Source of the DNA: Myxococcus dinghuensis
GTDB lineage: Bacteria > Myxococcota > Myxococcia > Myxococcales > Myxococcaceae
Reading direction: 5' to 3'
DNA length: 64,000 nucleotides
NCBI RefSeq assembly: GCF_024198235.1
Contig: NZ_JAKCFB010000012.1
Coordinates: forward strand, 1 to 64,000
Part shown: positions 1-7,789 of the stretch, one piece after another
Position numbering within the stretch: the first letter of the stretch is position 1
Layout: every line of letters starts with the position of its first letter
Program-made: the position numbers and the translations under genes
Notes under the pieces: generated by a model
Seen by the model: only the letters and a program-made list of their open reading frames with translations
What the model was told of the DNA's origin: nothing
The model's database searches: none

Positions 1-125
1 CGTCGCTCAAGACGTTGCCCATCCCCCAGGCGGACTCCACGTCCTACCCGGGCGTCAACGTCTCGGCCCTTCCCTTTGGCCGCTTTTCAGGGGACCTTCA
101 TTGGCCGGTTTTGGGTGACCACTGA
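1..125 (+). CDS. 3' end of an unidentified gene (partial)
   Basis: An open frame enters from the left edge (first full codon at base 3) and ends with TGA at 123-125. The last 40 residues include SLKTLPIPQADSTSYPGVNV and end in PVLGDH. Codon third positions are G/C rich, as in a real gene of this genome. The stop lies 2 bp before the ATG of the next gene, so the two are probably co-transcribed. I do not recognise the family. One alternative is that this is the upstream half of the next gene, separated from it by a frameshift, because the downstream protein lacks an export signal that its relatives usually have. Confidence 0.5.
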   Translation, partial: SLKTLPIPQADSTSYPGVNVSALPFGRFSGDLHWPVLGDH

Positions 126-127
126 GG

Positions 128-655
128 ATGGCGGCCCAGGGCCCCAGGCTTCCTGGCTTCGCCCAGGCGGCGGTGCGAGCCGAGGCTGAAGCGGGCTTCC
201 AACTCGGGGCGGCGATGGGTGGGGGCGTGACGTCCATCGCGCTTCCGGCTGCCGGCGTGCTGAACGTCGCCCTGGCGCCCGGAGCCGCCGCGGCCCTGGC
301 GATGTACGGGGAAGGGCGGTTTCCTGGCGATGCCGAAGGGCCGGTCCATCACATCTGCACGAACAAGAACCTGGTTTCGGATGCGACAGGCGGTCCTTGG
401 ACTCCAGAGTGCGAGAAGATTTTCAAGAAGGCCGGGATGACGCTCGAAGACGCTGCCAACAAGGTGCGGCTCAACGGCCACGAGGGACCTCACCCCCAGC
501 AGTATCACGAGAGGGTTGTTACCCGATTGCAAGATTCGGTCAGCCGATGCAGAACCATTGAGGCCTGTCGAGCAAGGTTGCTGGATGAACTCTCGAAGAT
601 CGCCACTGAACTTCTGACTGAGGGTTCGGAACTGCGCAGCCTTATCGTGAAGTAG
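128..655 (+). CDS. AHH-domain (HNH/Endo VII-like) nuclease-type protein
   Basis: This 175-aa protein has an Ala/Gly-rich N-terminal half (residues 20-60) followed by a nuclease-like C-terminal half. The core contains VHHICTNKN (73-81), a GGPWTP turn (88-93) and GHEGPHPQQYHERV (118-131), the layout of the AHH subgroup of the HNH/Endonuclease VII superfamily. Such domains are common in myxobacterial polymorphic-toxin-like proteins, including the paralogous lipoprotein family TIGR02269. No signal peptide or lipobox is seen at this start, so it may be the C-terminal part of a longer secreted protein whose N-terminus lies in another frame upstream. The next gene starts 9 bp downstream and resembles an immunity protein, which supports a toxin-immunity pair. 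Nuclease activity is inferred from motifs only. Confidence 0.65.
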   Translation: MAAQGPRLPGFAQAAVRAEAEAGFQLGAAMGGGVTSIALPAAGVLNVALAPGAAAALAMYGEGRFPGDAEGPVHHICTNKNLVSDATGGPWTPECEKIFKKAGMTLEDAANKVRLNGHEGPHPQQYHERVVTRLQDSVSRCRTIEACRARLLDELSKIATELLTEGSELRSLIVK

Positions 656-664
656 GAGGGAAGG

Positions 665-1252
665 GTGGAACGGAACTTTTATTGGGTAGGCTTGGCGGGC
701 GTCCCTCGATGGCTGATTGAGGCGCCCACGCGAACATCCGGCGAGGCGTTCGATGAGCCTTGGCTGTTCACAGATGGGCGCGTCCTGCCAGACCCTGGTT
801 CCATCAAAGCTCAGGTTTCACATCCCGGCACGAAGCGCGCTTTTGTGTTTGGGGGGGTTGAACGCACGCCTATCGTCAGCGAAGCACTCGCGAACGTCTT
901 CAGATCACTGGCTCGTGATGACGTCCAACTGTTTCCGGTGACGGTGGAGGGAGAGTCAGAACGGTACTTCGTCGTCAATGCAATCAAGGTGGTTGATGCC
1001 ATAGACGAGACGCGATGTCGGGAGGTGCATCACTATGACGAAGGAGGTGCATTCCCTGAGTACGCGGGCGAGTACCGCTGGATCTATGGCCTGCGAATCG
1101 ACCCGGCGAAAACTGAAGGCGCGCAAGTCTTTCGGCTGAAGAAGTTCAAGACGGCGTTGATCGTCTCAGAGGAAGTCAAGGATGCGCTCGAACGGGTCGG
1201 GAACCTGGGTGTGTCGTTCGAGCGAGTGACTGAAGTCCCCGACCTTCATTGA
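665..1252 (+). CDS. imm11-like probable immunity protein
   Basis: This 195-aa soluble protein starts at a GTG 9 bp after the AHH gene, preceded by a purine-rich AGGAGGGAAGG ribosome binding site. It has no signal peptide or membrane segment. Composition and layout (N-terminal NFYWVGL, a central GESERYFVVNAIKVVDAID segment, a C-terminal RLKKFKTALIVSEEVKDALE helix) resemble the imm11/DUF1629-like proteins that accompany AHH-type proteins in Myxococcus. The expected role is to bind and neutralise the upstream nuclease in the cytoplasm. The pairing is clear from spacing and orientation. The family assignment is from memory of the pattern and is moderately sure. Confidence 0.6.
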   Translation: MERNFYWVGLAGVPRWLIEAPTRTSGEAFDEPWLFTDGRVLPDPGSIKAQVSHPGTKRAFVFGGVERTPIVSEALANVFRSLARDDVQLFPVTVEGESERYFVVNAIKVVDAIDETRCREVHHYDEGGAFPEYAGEYRWIYGLRIDPAKTEGAQVFRLKKFKTALIVSEEVKDALERVGNLGVSFERVTEVPDLH

Positions 1253-1300
1253 CGGTCCGCACAGAGGGCCGAGGTGGCCGACCGGGGCGCGGGGTGTCGC

Positions 1301-3982
1301 TCACGCCTTGGGGCCACGCCCTCCCGCGCGCTTCTGGAGGTCGTTCTCCATCTGCTCCCGGAGCTGCTTGAGCCACTGATAGAACGCCTCCGGCCCCGCG
1401 GGGGGAGGTGTGTGGCTTCCATCGGGGCCAGCCTCCGCCGAGGGCATCCCCGGGATTCCCTTCAGGAGGTTGGGGATGGAGAGCCCGGGGAGCAGCGTGC
1501 CCAGCCAGGGCAGGCCCCCCAGCCACGGCGTGGGGGCGGGGCTGGCCGCCGCGGCCTTCTTCGGGCGCAAGCGGTCCAGGAGCTGCGATGAGAACGCGAG
1601 CGAAGCGTTGAGGGCTTCCAGGCCCAGCACGTCCCAGACGTGAGGCAGGCCCCGTTCGAAGAGCCAGGCGTCCAACTCCTTGAGGGGCTTCATCCGGGCC
1701 AGCTCGTTCTCTTCCGGATTCCAGATGCGGCAGTAGTCCCCGAAGCGGGTCGGGCGTGCCCACCTCGGATCGTAGTCGCCGCGTGGAGTCGTCGCATGGG
1801 GCGGGTGCTCCGCGTCCTGGCCCTTCAGCCGGTGGTCGAGGATGGCATTCACCGCATGGCGCGCGGACTCGTTCGCGGCCTCCATGTTCGTCATCCGGGT
1901 GAAGGTCCGCAGGTACGTCCCTGCATAGAGCAGTCGGCCCCAATGCACCTCATATCCTCCATGAGGCGCCTGCCAGACGCCGGCGACGAAGTGTGGGCTG
2001 GGTGTTGGCTGTGGCGAGGGGGCGGCGCCCTGCGTCGGGTCCCACGGGTTCGCGCCCGGGCGGTTCTTCCAGTCTCGTTTCACGGGGATGAGGAAGGGCG
2101 TCCGGATGCCGTTGAGCTTTCCCGTCACCGCGTCGAACTCGAGGTTCTCGTCGAGGTGATACCAGCGCGGTCGCGGCAAGCTCTCCGAGACGTGTTTCAG
2201 CGACGCGGCGCGCTGCTCCAGCGTGCCGAGGGCGATCTCCTCCCGGGTCGCGCCCCACATGCTGCGCCCATGCCCGTCCGCCACGTTCCAATCGCCGATG
2301 CCGACATGGGTGACGGAGAGGAAGCCGTCCATCTCGTCGCTGGGGCTGAAGCGCCAGGAGGGAGGGCTGCTCACCGAGGAGAGCGCCCACGGTGTCTGTC
2401 GCATGTGGAGGCAGCCATCGGCCAGCTTGAACTCCTCCTGGAAGAAGAGCTGGATGCCCGTGATCGCTCGCAGGCGGTCCCACGGTTCGAGCCCGAGCTG
2501 CGAGTGCAGGGGATCCCGATGATGAGCCGCGCCGTCCGAGCCGCCCGGGGCGCGGGGAACCCGCGTCGTGTATCCCCGCAACCGGCCGGGAACACCCACC
2601 GGCGGGAGTCGCTGCGAGACGCGCTCCGCGGTGACCACGTCCGTGGCGACGAGGACGTAGGTCGATTCGTCCACGCGCACGGGGCCTCCGGCCTCGGTCG
2701 AGGCCATGTACGCCACCAATCGACCGTCGTCTTCGAGCGCGAGCTCCTCGAGGCGCCCCGTCACGAAGCGCACGCCGCGGTGCGCGAGGAACGCCTGCCA
2801 TGGCTCGAGCCAGGCTTCCGTCGTGGGGGCATTCAACGTCCCGTCGCTGCGTGAAGGCTCGAGGCCGCTGACGAGTCGTTGCACATAGGTGTCGCCGCAG
2901 GCACGGGCTTCGCCCACCGCCGCGTCCACCGCCGCCGGGAGCCGGGGGCTGAAGTCGAGGTCCCCGGTGAACTGGGGGCTGTAGGTGTACAGGGATTGTC
3001 CGGTGCGCGTGTCGTGGCCGCGGAGGTATTCGGCCCAGGAGATGTCTTCGTATTCAGCGGCTCGCCGGGCGGAGCTGGTCGCCATGTAGCGGAGGACGCG
3101 GTTGAGGAACTGGACGATGTCGCGATGGCTGTAGCCCGTGTCGGGCAGCCTGGCCACCTGTCGAACCCAGTCGGATGGATGGGCGAGGGGATGGGGCGGG
3201 AAGATGAGCGGGTTCGGGCCTGTCTCCGCGAAGGAATGGTGAGGGGCTGCCCTCATGTCGTCGAGCACCGTCCGCGAGGTGACTCCACCCCCGGCCTCCA
3301 TGAGCGGGATGCGAGACAGGGTGTCGAACACATGTCTGTAATAGGCGGGGAACTCACGCACCCCCTGTTCGCCGGGAAGGGCGAGGACGCGCGCGCGGAG
3401 ACGGATGCCCTCGGTGGATTCGGGGCGCCCGTCGAGCACGTTGTCGTTCGGCAGCGGGTGACGCGGGTGTTGGGTGAGATAATCCCGAACCCGCGCGAGT
3501 CGCTCGAGCCCGCGCCGACCCTCCTTGGAGGAGGGGAGGCGCGCGGGCGGATGGAGCGACACGCCGGTCGCGCGGCGATTCTCGTCCTGGGCGAACCATT
3601 CGACGACCTTGTCCAGCGCCTCCCTGGCTTCGGGGCCCAGGGTGCTCTTGTCGGGGCTGAACGCCACGTCGACCGGGAACAGCCCGCTTCCCGCCGGACC
3701 TTCACCCTGCCGCGCGGGTCGGGCCGGAGTCGGTCCTTCGGCGTTGCTCCCTGGGGCCGGGACGGGCGCGATGGCGTATTGCGTCCGGGCCATGCCGCCC
3801 ACCTGCATCGGGCCTTCCAATCCGCCCGTGGGACCGGGCTCGACCACCGTGACGTCGAAGCCACGGACGACCAACTCGTGGGCGGCGGTGAGGCCTGCGA
3901 TTCCCGCTCCGAAGATGGTGACGGAGGGGCGCGTGTCGGCGGCGGCGCGAGGGGCTGGGGACGCGGTTCGTGGAGGAGGCAT
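1301..3982 (-). CDS. FAD/NAD(P)-dependent amine-oxidoreductase-like flavoprotein with OmpA-like insertion
   Basis: This 893-aa protein is the last gene of the six-gene isoprenoid-type operon. Residues 21-49 form a Rossmann dinucleotide site (GAGIAG at 25-30), followed by VGGMART (61-67), the FAD-binding signature of phytoene desaturase and hydroxysqualene dehydroxylase-like enzymes. An insertion (about 72-205) then interrupts the fold. It contains VDVAFSPDKSTLGPEAREAL and RLARVRDYL, the strand-helix pattern of OmpA-like peptidoglycan-binding domains. The oxidase fold resumes at about 208 (VREFPAYYRHVFD) and runs to about 690. A Pro/Gly-rich tail (about 800-893) follows. Known relatives oxidise or desaturate isoprenoids and amines. 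The substrate here is unknown, but the polyprenyl synthase and CrtC-like neighbours point to a terpenoid. Start: ATG, 8 bp after the preceding gene. Confidence 0.75.
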   Translation of the reverse strand: MPPPRTASPAPRAAADTRPSVTIFGAGIAGLTAAHELVVRGFDVTVVEPGPTGGLEGPMQVGGMARTQYAIAPVPAPGSNAEGPTPARPARQGEGPAGSGLFPVDVAFSPDKSTLGPEAREALDKVVEWFAQDENRRATGVSLHPPARLPSSKEGRRGLERLARVRDYLTQHPRHPLPNDNVLDGRPESTEGIRLRARVLALPGEQGVREFPAYYRHVFDTLSRIPLMEAGGGVTSRTVLDDMRAAPHHSFAETGPNPLIFPPHPLAHPSDWVRQVARLPDTGYSHRDIVQFLNRVLRYMATSSARRAAEYEDISWAEYLRGHDTRTGQSLYTYSPQFTGDLDFSPRLPAAVDAAVGEARACGDTYVQRLVSGLEPSRSDGTLNAPTTEAWLEPWQAFLAHRGVRFVTGRLEELALEDDGRLVAYMASTEAGGPVRVDESTYVLVATDVVTAERVSQRLPPVGVPGRLRGYTTRVPRAPGGSDGAAHHRDPLHSQLGLEPWDRLRAITGIQLFFQEEFKLADGCLHMRQTPWALSSVSSPPSWRFSPSDEMDGFLSVTHVGIGDWNVADGHGRSMWGATREEIALGTLEQRAASLKHVSESLPRPRWYHLDENLEFDAVTGKLNGIRTPFLIPVKRDWKNRPGANPWDPTQGAAPSPQPTPSPHFVAGVWQAPHGGYEVHWGRLLYAGTYLRTFTRMTNMEAANESARHAVNAILDHRLKGQDAEHPPHATTPRGDYDPRWARPTRFGDYCRIWNPEENELARMKPLKELDAWLFERGLPHVWDVLGLEALNASLAFSSQLLDRLRPKKAAAASPAPTPWLGGLPWLGTLLPGLSIPNLLKGIPGMPSAEAGPDGSHTPPPAGPEAFYQWLKQLREQMENDLQKRAGGRGPKA

Positions 3983-3990
3983 GGGGTTCC

Positions 3991-4419
3991 TCAGGGCGGC
4001 GTGGTGAGGAGTAGGAGGAGACGGGTGAGCAGTGCCGGGAAGGAAGGACAGCGGACCGCGCCATGGACGTAGCAGCGGAGGGCCTCGTGGGCGCTGGTCA
4101 GCAACTCCAGGGGGCCGAGGACGCGGACCGCGTCGACCTGGACCGCGTCCTCCAGCGCGAGCCGGGCCTCGAGCACCGCGCGGAGGGTCTGCTTGCTGGT
4201 GGCGAGGAGGAGCCCGGACGCGCCGCGCCCCGGCAGCACCCTCGCGGTGCCCGAGACGAACGAGACGTGGAACCGCTCGTCGTCCACCTCGAAGGAGAGG
4301 ACCGCCCCCGTGAGCCGTGCGCTCATCCGCGCATGGAGCACGGGGTGTTCCCGCTCCAGCACTCCGAGGGATTCGCGCAACAGGCGCGCCACCGAGTCAC
4401 CGGACGAGTTCGAGGACAC
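3991..4419 (-). CDS. SCP2-like sterol/lipid-binding domain protein
   Basis: This 142-aa protein starts at a GTG that overlaps the end of the preceding CrtC-like gene by 23 bp, with GGAGGG about 10 bp upstream. It fits an SCP2-like lipid-carrier fold: an N-terminal helix, a strand pair (AVLSFEVDDERFHVSFV), then LLATSKQTLRAVLEARLALE and the VRVLGPLELLTSAHEAL segment usual in such single-domain proteins. There is no signal peptide, so it is probably cytoplasmic. SCP2-like proteins bind hydrophobic ligands. In this operon it could hold or present the isoprenoid intermediate to the neighbouring flavoprotein. That role is inferred from gene order only. Confidence 0.65.
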   Translation of the reverse strand: MSSNSSGDSVARLLRESLGVLEREHPVLHARMSARLTGAVLSFEVDDERFHVSFVSGTARVLPGRGASGLLLATSKQTLRAVLEARLALEDAVQVDAVRVLGPLELLTSAHEALRCYVHGAVRCPSFPALLTRLLLLLTTPP

Positions 4420-5443
4420 AGGGTCCCTCCATCGCGAGGGGCTCTCCCCGCAGCCGTCCCGAGAGCGTCATCTGTCCGCAGGCCTCGTTCAGCGTCACCA
4501 CGCCGGTCGGGTCCGTCTCGTCGGGGATGAGCACCTGGGCGAGGGACCGCAATTCGAAGCGCGCGGTGAGGTCGTCCCCTCCCTCTCGGGCGGTCACCTC
4601 CAGGCTCGCGGGGACGTCGTTCGCGGTCCCCGGAGAGAGCAGGGCCATGATGCGAGGGACCTTCAGGGCCTGGGGCAACCCACCTCGCTTGTGCGCGGTG
4701 ACGCGGAGGTCCGGGCCCCGGAACTGGCGACGCAGCTCCGCGCCATGCCACAGCAGGATGGCCTGGTCACGGACGCGCCCCCGCGTGCGGTCGATCATCC
4801 GGTAGAAGACGAGGCTCCACGGGTCGGCGTCGCTCCCCGCGAGGAATTGCCCCCACTCCCAGGCGAAGTCGTCTCCCCAGGCGAAGTGTCCCCAGTTGTG
4901 GTCGTGGTACGCGGGGGCCCGCGTGACGCGCTCGCGGCGCCCGTTCAGGGTGATGGCGCCGTCCGCACGCAAGCGCGGCACGCTGACCCACGACAGGCTT
5001 CGTCCCATCGCGAGTGGCCGGCCGAACGTCGCCAGCGGTGTGCTCGACGGAATCAGCTCGAGTTCGACGGAGAGGTCCCGCTCGAGCAACGCCGCCGAGA
5101 GGAGGAACCTCCCCCGCTCGAAGCGGAGCGAGTTGGTCCCCAGGCGCGTGTCGATGCGGCCGGGTTGGACGTCGATCTGCGCGCCACGAAAGCTGTCGAC
5201 ATCTCCCTCCAGGGTATCGCGCCGGGCGAGGATGATGACCCGGGCGACCGGTGGCTCCCTCGCGCTGGTGCTCCACGCCTCGTTCATCAGGCTGAAGTTC
5301 ACGATGAGCTGGGTCCGGGGCGTGTGGACGATGAAGTGCTGCCATTCCTTGAACCCGATGTTCCGCTCCGGCCCCGGCGGAGGGCCGCGGTAGTAGTCCA
5401 TGTGGAACAGCGCATCCGTGACGGAGGGCGTGGGCTGGCGCAT
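4397..5443 (-). CDS. CrtC/AttH-like lipocalin-fold protein (carotenoid 1,2-hydratase-like)
   Basis: This 348-aa protein carries the motif AYHDHNWGHFAWGDDFAWEW (178-197), the hallmark of the CrtC (hydroxyneurosporene synthase) and AttH group, whose two lipocalin-like beta-barrels bind hydrophobic ligands. CrtC adds water to the terminal double bond of acyclic carotenoids. Other family members act on different isoprenoids or have no known activity. No signal peptide is evident. The gene starts at ATG 2 bp after the stop of a 98-aa orphan and overlaps the SCP2-like gene. Its position beside a polyprenyl synthase and a desaturase-like flavoprotein supports an isoprenoid hydration or cyclisation step. 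No typical carotenoid crtB or crtI gene is present in this window, so the product need not be a carotenoid. Confidence 0.7.
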   Translation of the reverse strand: MRQPTPSVTDALFHMDYYRGPPPGPERNIGFKEWQHFIVHTPRTQLIVNFSLMNEAWSTSAREPPVARVIILARRDTLEGDVDSFRGAQIDVQPGRIDTRLGTNSLRFERGRFLLSAALLERDLSVELELIPSSTPLATFGRPLAMGRSLSWVSVPRLRADGAITLNGRRERVTRAPAYHDHNWGHFAWGDDFAWEWGQFLAGSDADPWSLVFYRMIDRTRGRVRDQAILLWHGAELRRQFRGPDLRVTAHKRGGLPQALKVPRIMALLSPGTANDVPASLEVTAREGGDDLTARFELRSLAQVLIPDETDPTGVVTLNEACGQMTLSGRLRGEPLAMEGPCVLELVR

Positions 5444-5445
5444 GG

Positions 5446-5742
5446 CTAGCGGAGGAGGTCCTCGAGGGGCGGAGGCGCGGGCTCGTGTGGCTCCGCGCGT
5501 GTCGACGGAGCCTGGGGGCTCGCGTCCAGGGCCTCGCGCAGGCGGACCTGCACGGAGACGATGCCGAGGAGCAGGTGGACGAGGCCGTCCGCCTCCGCGG
5601 GCCGCGGCGCCCTGGCGTCCCGTGGCCCGCGGTGGGGCCTGGTCAGCAAGCGTGTCACCCGCTCCGTCGCGGACAGCAGCCCCAGCACGAGGTGGAGGAA
5701 CGGCGCCTGCCCGGAAGCGTCCTCCTGGAGGTCGTCAATCAC
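5446..5742 (-). CDS. small orphan protein of the isoprenoid operon
   Basis: This 98-aa protein is not recognised. It starts at a GTG that overlaps the stop of the upstream gene (GTGA), so translational coupling is likely. The sequence has two helical hydrophobic stretches (FLHLVLGLLSATERV and GLVHLLLGIVSVQVRL) separated by a Pro/Arg-rich linker, and a Pro-rich tail. Neither stretch is clearly long enough to be a transmembrane helix. The symmetrical helix-linker-helix layout suggests a small scaffold or subunit. Confidence that it is translated rests on overlaps with both neighbours and on G/C-rich third codon positions. Confidence 0.5.
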   Translation of the reverse strand: MIDDLQEDASGQAPFLHLVLGLLSATERVTRLLTRPHRGPRDARAPRPAEADGLVHLLLGIVSVQVRLREALDASPQAPSTRAEPHEPAPPPLEDLLR

Positions 5743-6320
5743 GGGCGGGTGACTCCTGGGCCGGAGCCCGACGCGCCTCCCCGGGGGGCGCTGGCCGCCA
5801 CGAGGATGTCGATGAGCGTGCTGGGGAGGAGGCCGACGGGGACCTCCTCGAGCAGGCTCAGCGTGGTCTTCTCCCAGAGCGTGCGAGCCCGCTGGACGAG
5901 CGGGGAGTCCATGAGCGTGTCACGCCACTTCGCGCCCTCGGTGCTCTCCGCGAATCTCCGACCTTCCGCCACCAGGGCCGCGTACGCCGCCTGGGCCGCG
6001 ACGGGATGGTGGAGCACCAGCAACTGCGCCTTCATCAGGAGGTCCTCCAGGGTGTCGTCGGGCGAGGTCGCTGTCGGGACGTCGCCACCCTCGAGCGGCA
6101 CCGTGGGAGCCTGGGGGAACCGGGGCTCGACGTAGGCTCGCAGGAACATCTCCCGGAGGCGCAGGAGCTCCTCCTCGACCAGCGTCTGGTACCGCAGCAA
6201 CTCGAGCGGGACGGGCACGACCGGTGACAGGAAGGGCGTCCGACCCAGCCTTCCGCCGAGGAACGGCACGCGCTGTCGACTTCGGTACTGCGTGGCCAGT
6301 TTCTGGATCCAGGCGATCAT
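5739..6320 (-). CDS. helical orphan protein of the isoprenoid operon
   Basis: This 193-aa protein is not recognised. I chose the ATG at 6320 (MIAWIQKLATQYRSRQ), 11 bp after the stop of the polyprenyl synthase gene. A longer frame would start inside that gene. The protein is mostly helical, with LELLRYQTLVEEELLRLREM and a central LMKAQLLVLHHPVAAQAAYAA segment. Its last part, SLLEEVPVGLLPSTLIDILV, is mildly hydrophobic. No catalytic motif or signal peptide is seen. It is sandwiched between synthase and modifying enzymes and is coupled to the next gene by a GTGA overlap. Confidence 0.55.
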   Translation of the reverse strand: MIAWIQKLATQYRSRQRVPFLGGRLGRTPFLSPVVPVPLELLRYQTLVEEELLRLREMFLRAYVEPRFPQAPTVPLEGGDVPTATSPDDTLEDLLMKAQLLVLHHPVAAQAAYAALVAEGRRFAESTEGAKWRDTLMDSPLVQRARTLWEKTTLSLLEEVPVGLLPSTLIDILVAASAPRGGASGSGPGVTRP

Positions 6321-6331
6321 GTGGCGCGGTC

Positions 6332-7486
6332 TCACCGGATTCGAGAGAGGACGTAGTCCATGAGCTGCTCGAGGAAGTCGCGATGGATGGAGGGCGCAAG
6401 CCACTCCCGACACCGGTCGAAGTGCCTGCGAGCGTCCTCCATGTGCTGGTGCGCCACGCGACGCGCGTACGCCATGCTCTCGTGGCGCTCGAGGAGCGAG
6501 CCCAGGAAGCGCACGTCCTGTTCGGTCTTCGCCGGAGCGAGCGTGTGCCGCATCGCCTCGAGCAGCGCGGCGTGTCCCCTCGACGTGAGCTCACCTTCCC
6601 GGCGGAGCGCCTCCAGGGCCTGGTGCAGGGGGGAGTGGGGCGTGTCGGCGGTCTCGCGCGGGCGCGCGAGCGACAGGACCCGCTTGGCCTCGGCGCGCTC
6701 CTCGGGCGTCGAGACGCGCAGCGCGTGGAGGAGCATCAACGTGCGCTTGCCCTCCCACAGGTCTCCGGCGATCTCCTTGCCGTAGTCGCGCTCCGCCGCC
6801 TGGAGGTTGAGCAGGTCGTCCTGGATCTGGAAGGCGGTGCCGAGCGCGCGAGAGAAGCCGGAGAGCAGCTCCATCCGGCCCTCCGGCGCGCCCGCGGCGA
6901 TGGCGCCGATCAGCACCGGCGTGATGAAGCTGTACCAACCCGTCTTCTGTTCGACCATCAGGATGTAGTCGTCGTCGCTGAGGTCCCAGACGTGGTTGCG
7001 AATCCACTCGAGCTCCAGCGCCTGTCCCTCCACGGACTCCCGTGTCATCCGCGCGACGGCCTGGAGGATGCGCAGCGAGGCGCCGAGCCCGAGGCGCGCG
7101 ACGTTCTCCAGCAGCGGCTGGAGGGACAACGCCAGCATGCCGTCCCCCACGTTGACCGCCACGGCCACGCCGTGCTGCCGGTGCAGGGTGGGCGCGTTCC
7201 TGCGCAGCAGGGACTCATCCTCGATGTCGTCGTGGATGAGGAAGGCATTGTGGTACAGCTCCAGCACCGCCGCCGAGCTCGCCACCGATTCCAGCTTCCC
7301 ACCCAGGGCGCGGCACGTGGCGATACACAACGCGGGTCGCAAGCCCTTCGCCTCGCGAAAGGGATAGTCGAGCATCATCCCGTAGAACGAGGCGCGGCGC
7401 TCGTCCTTGGGGATGATGCGCTGGATCTCCTCGATCACCAGCTTCCTGCAGTCTTCCAGGTAGCCATGCAACGCGTGGGTGGTCAT
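6332..7486 (-). CDS. Polyprenyl diphosphate synthase (GGPP synthase-like)
   Basis: This 384-aa all-helical trans-prenyltransferase has the first aspartate-rich motif at 86-90 (DDIED, within FLIHDDIEDE) and the second at FQIQDDLLN (219-227). KGLRPAL (47-53) is the lysine/arginine diphosphate-binding site, and a KT pair lies at 181-182. These residues bind Mg-diphosphate of the allylic and homoallylic substrates. The family condenses isopentenyl diphosphate with shorter allylic diphosphates in the cytoplasm. Chain length cannot be read with certainty. The C-terminal tail beyond about 300 is longer than usual and helical. It is the first gene of the leftward operon and would supply the isoprenoid backbone to the downstream enzymes. 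It is divergent from the cyclase gene across a gap of about 300 bp. Confidence 0.88.
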   Translation of the reverse strand: MTTHALHGYLEDCRKLVIEEIQRIIPKDERRASFYGMMLDYPFREAKGLRPALCIATCRALGGKLESVASSAAVLELYHNAFLIHDDIEDESLLRRNAPTLHRQHGVAVAVNVGDGMLALSLQPLLENVARLGLGASLRILQAVARMTRESVEGQALELEWIRNHVWDLSDDDYILMVEQKTGWYSFITPVLIGAIAAGAPEGRMELLSGFSRALGTAFQIQDDLLNLQAAERDYGKEIAGDLWEGKRTLMLLHALRVSTPEERAEAKRVLSLARPRETADTPHSPLHQALEALRREGELTSRGHAALLEAMRHTLAPAKTEQDVRFLGSLLERHESMAYARRVAHQHMEDARRHFDRCREWLAPSIHRDFLEQLMDYVLSRIR

Positions 7487-7789
7487 GGATTGTCACGAAT
7501 GGCTTTGGAGTCCGCGGCGCCATCGTCGCGCGCAAGGATGCCGTGGCGACGTGCGTGGTTGGTGGGGTGGGCCCAGGAGCCTGTTTGCCATTGGGCAGTT
7601 CGCTCGCGCCGGGTCGGACCTGCCTCGACTCAACAGGTCGCGTGCTGATTGCGCCGGAGGTTGTCTGGAAAGAAGCGGCCCAACTCCATACACTCGGGCC
7701 GGCGCGGCAGCCGAACCGACCCGAGGGGTCCTGGACCGCCGGTTCGATGCGCTGGGCGTCGTGGGAATGGGAAGTCGTCGGGAGGTCGC
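7487..7789. other. Divergent intergenic region
   Basis: This 303-bp gap separates the leftward isoprenoid operon from the rightward adenylate cyclase gene and must hold both promoters. I could not assign -35 and -10 boxes with confidence. Longer upstream starts for the cyclase frame exist but are Arg-rich and not protein-like, so I treat this as non-coding. Confidence 0.5.

Noticed and set aside
7649..7789. Longer N-terminus of the cyclase
   Set aside because: The 47 extra residues are Arg/Gly-rich and no ribosome binding site precedes them; GGGAGG marks the ATG at 7790.
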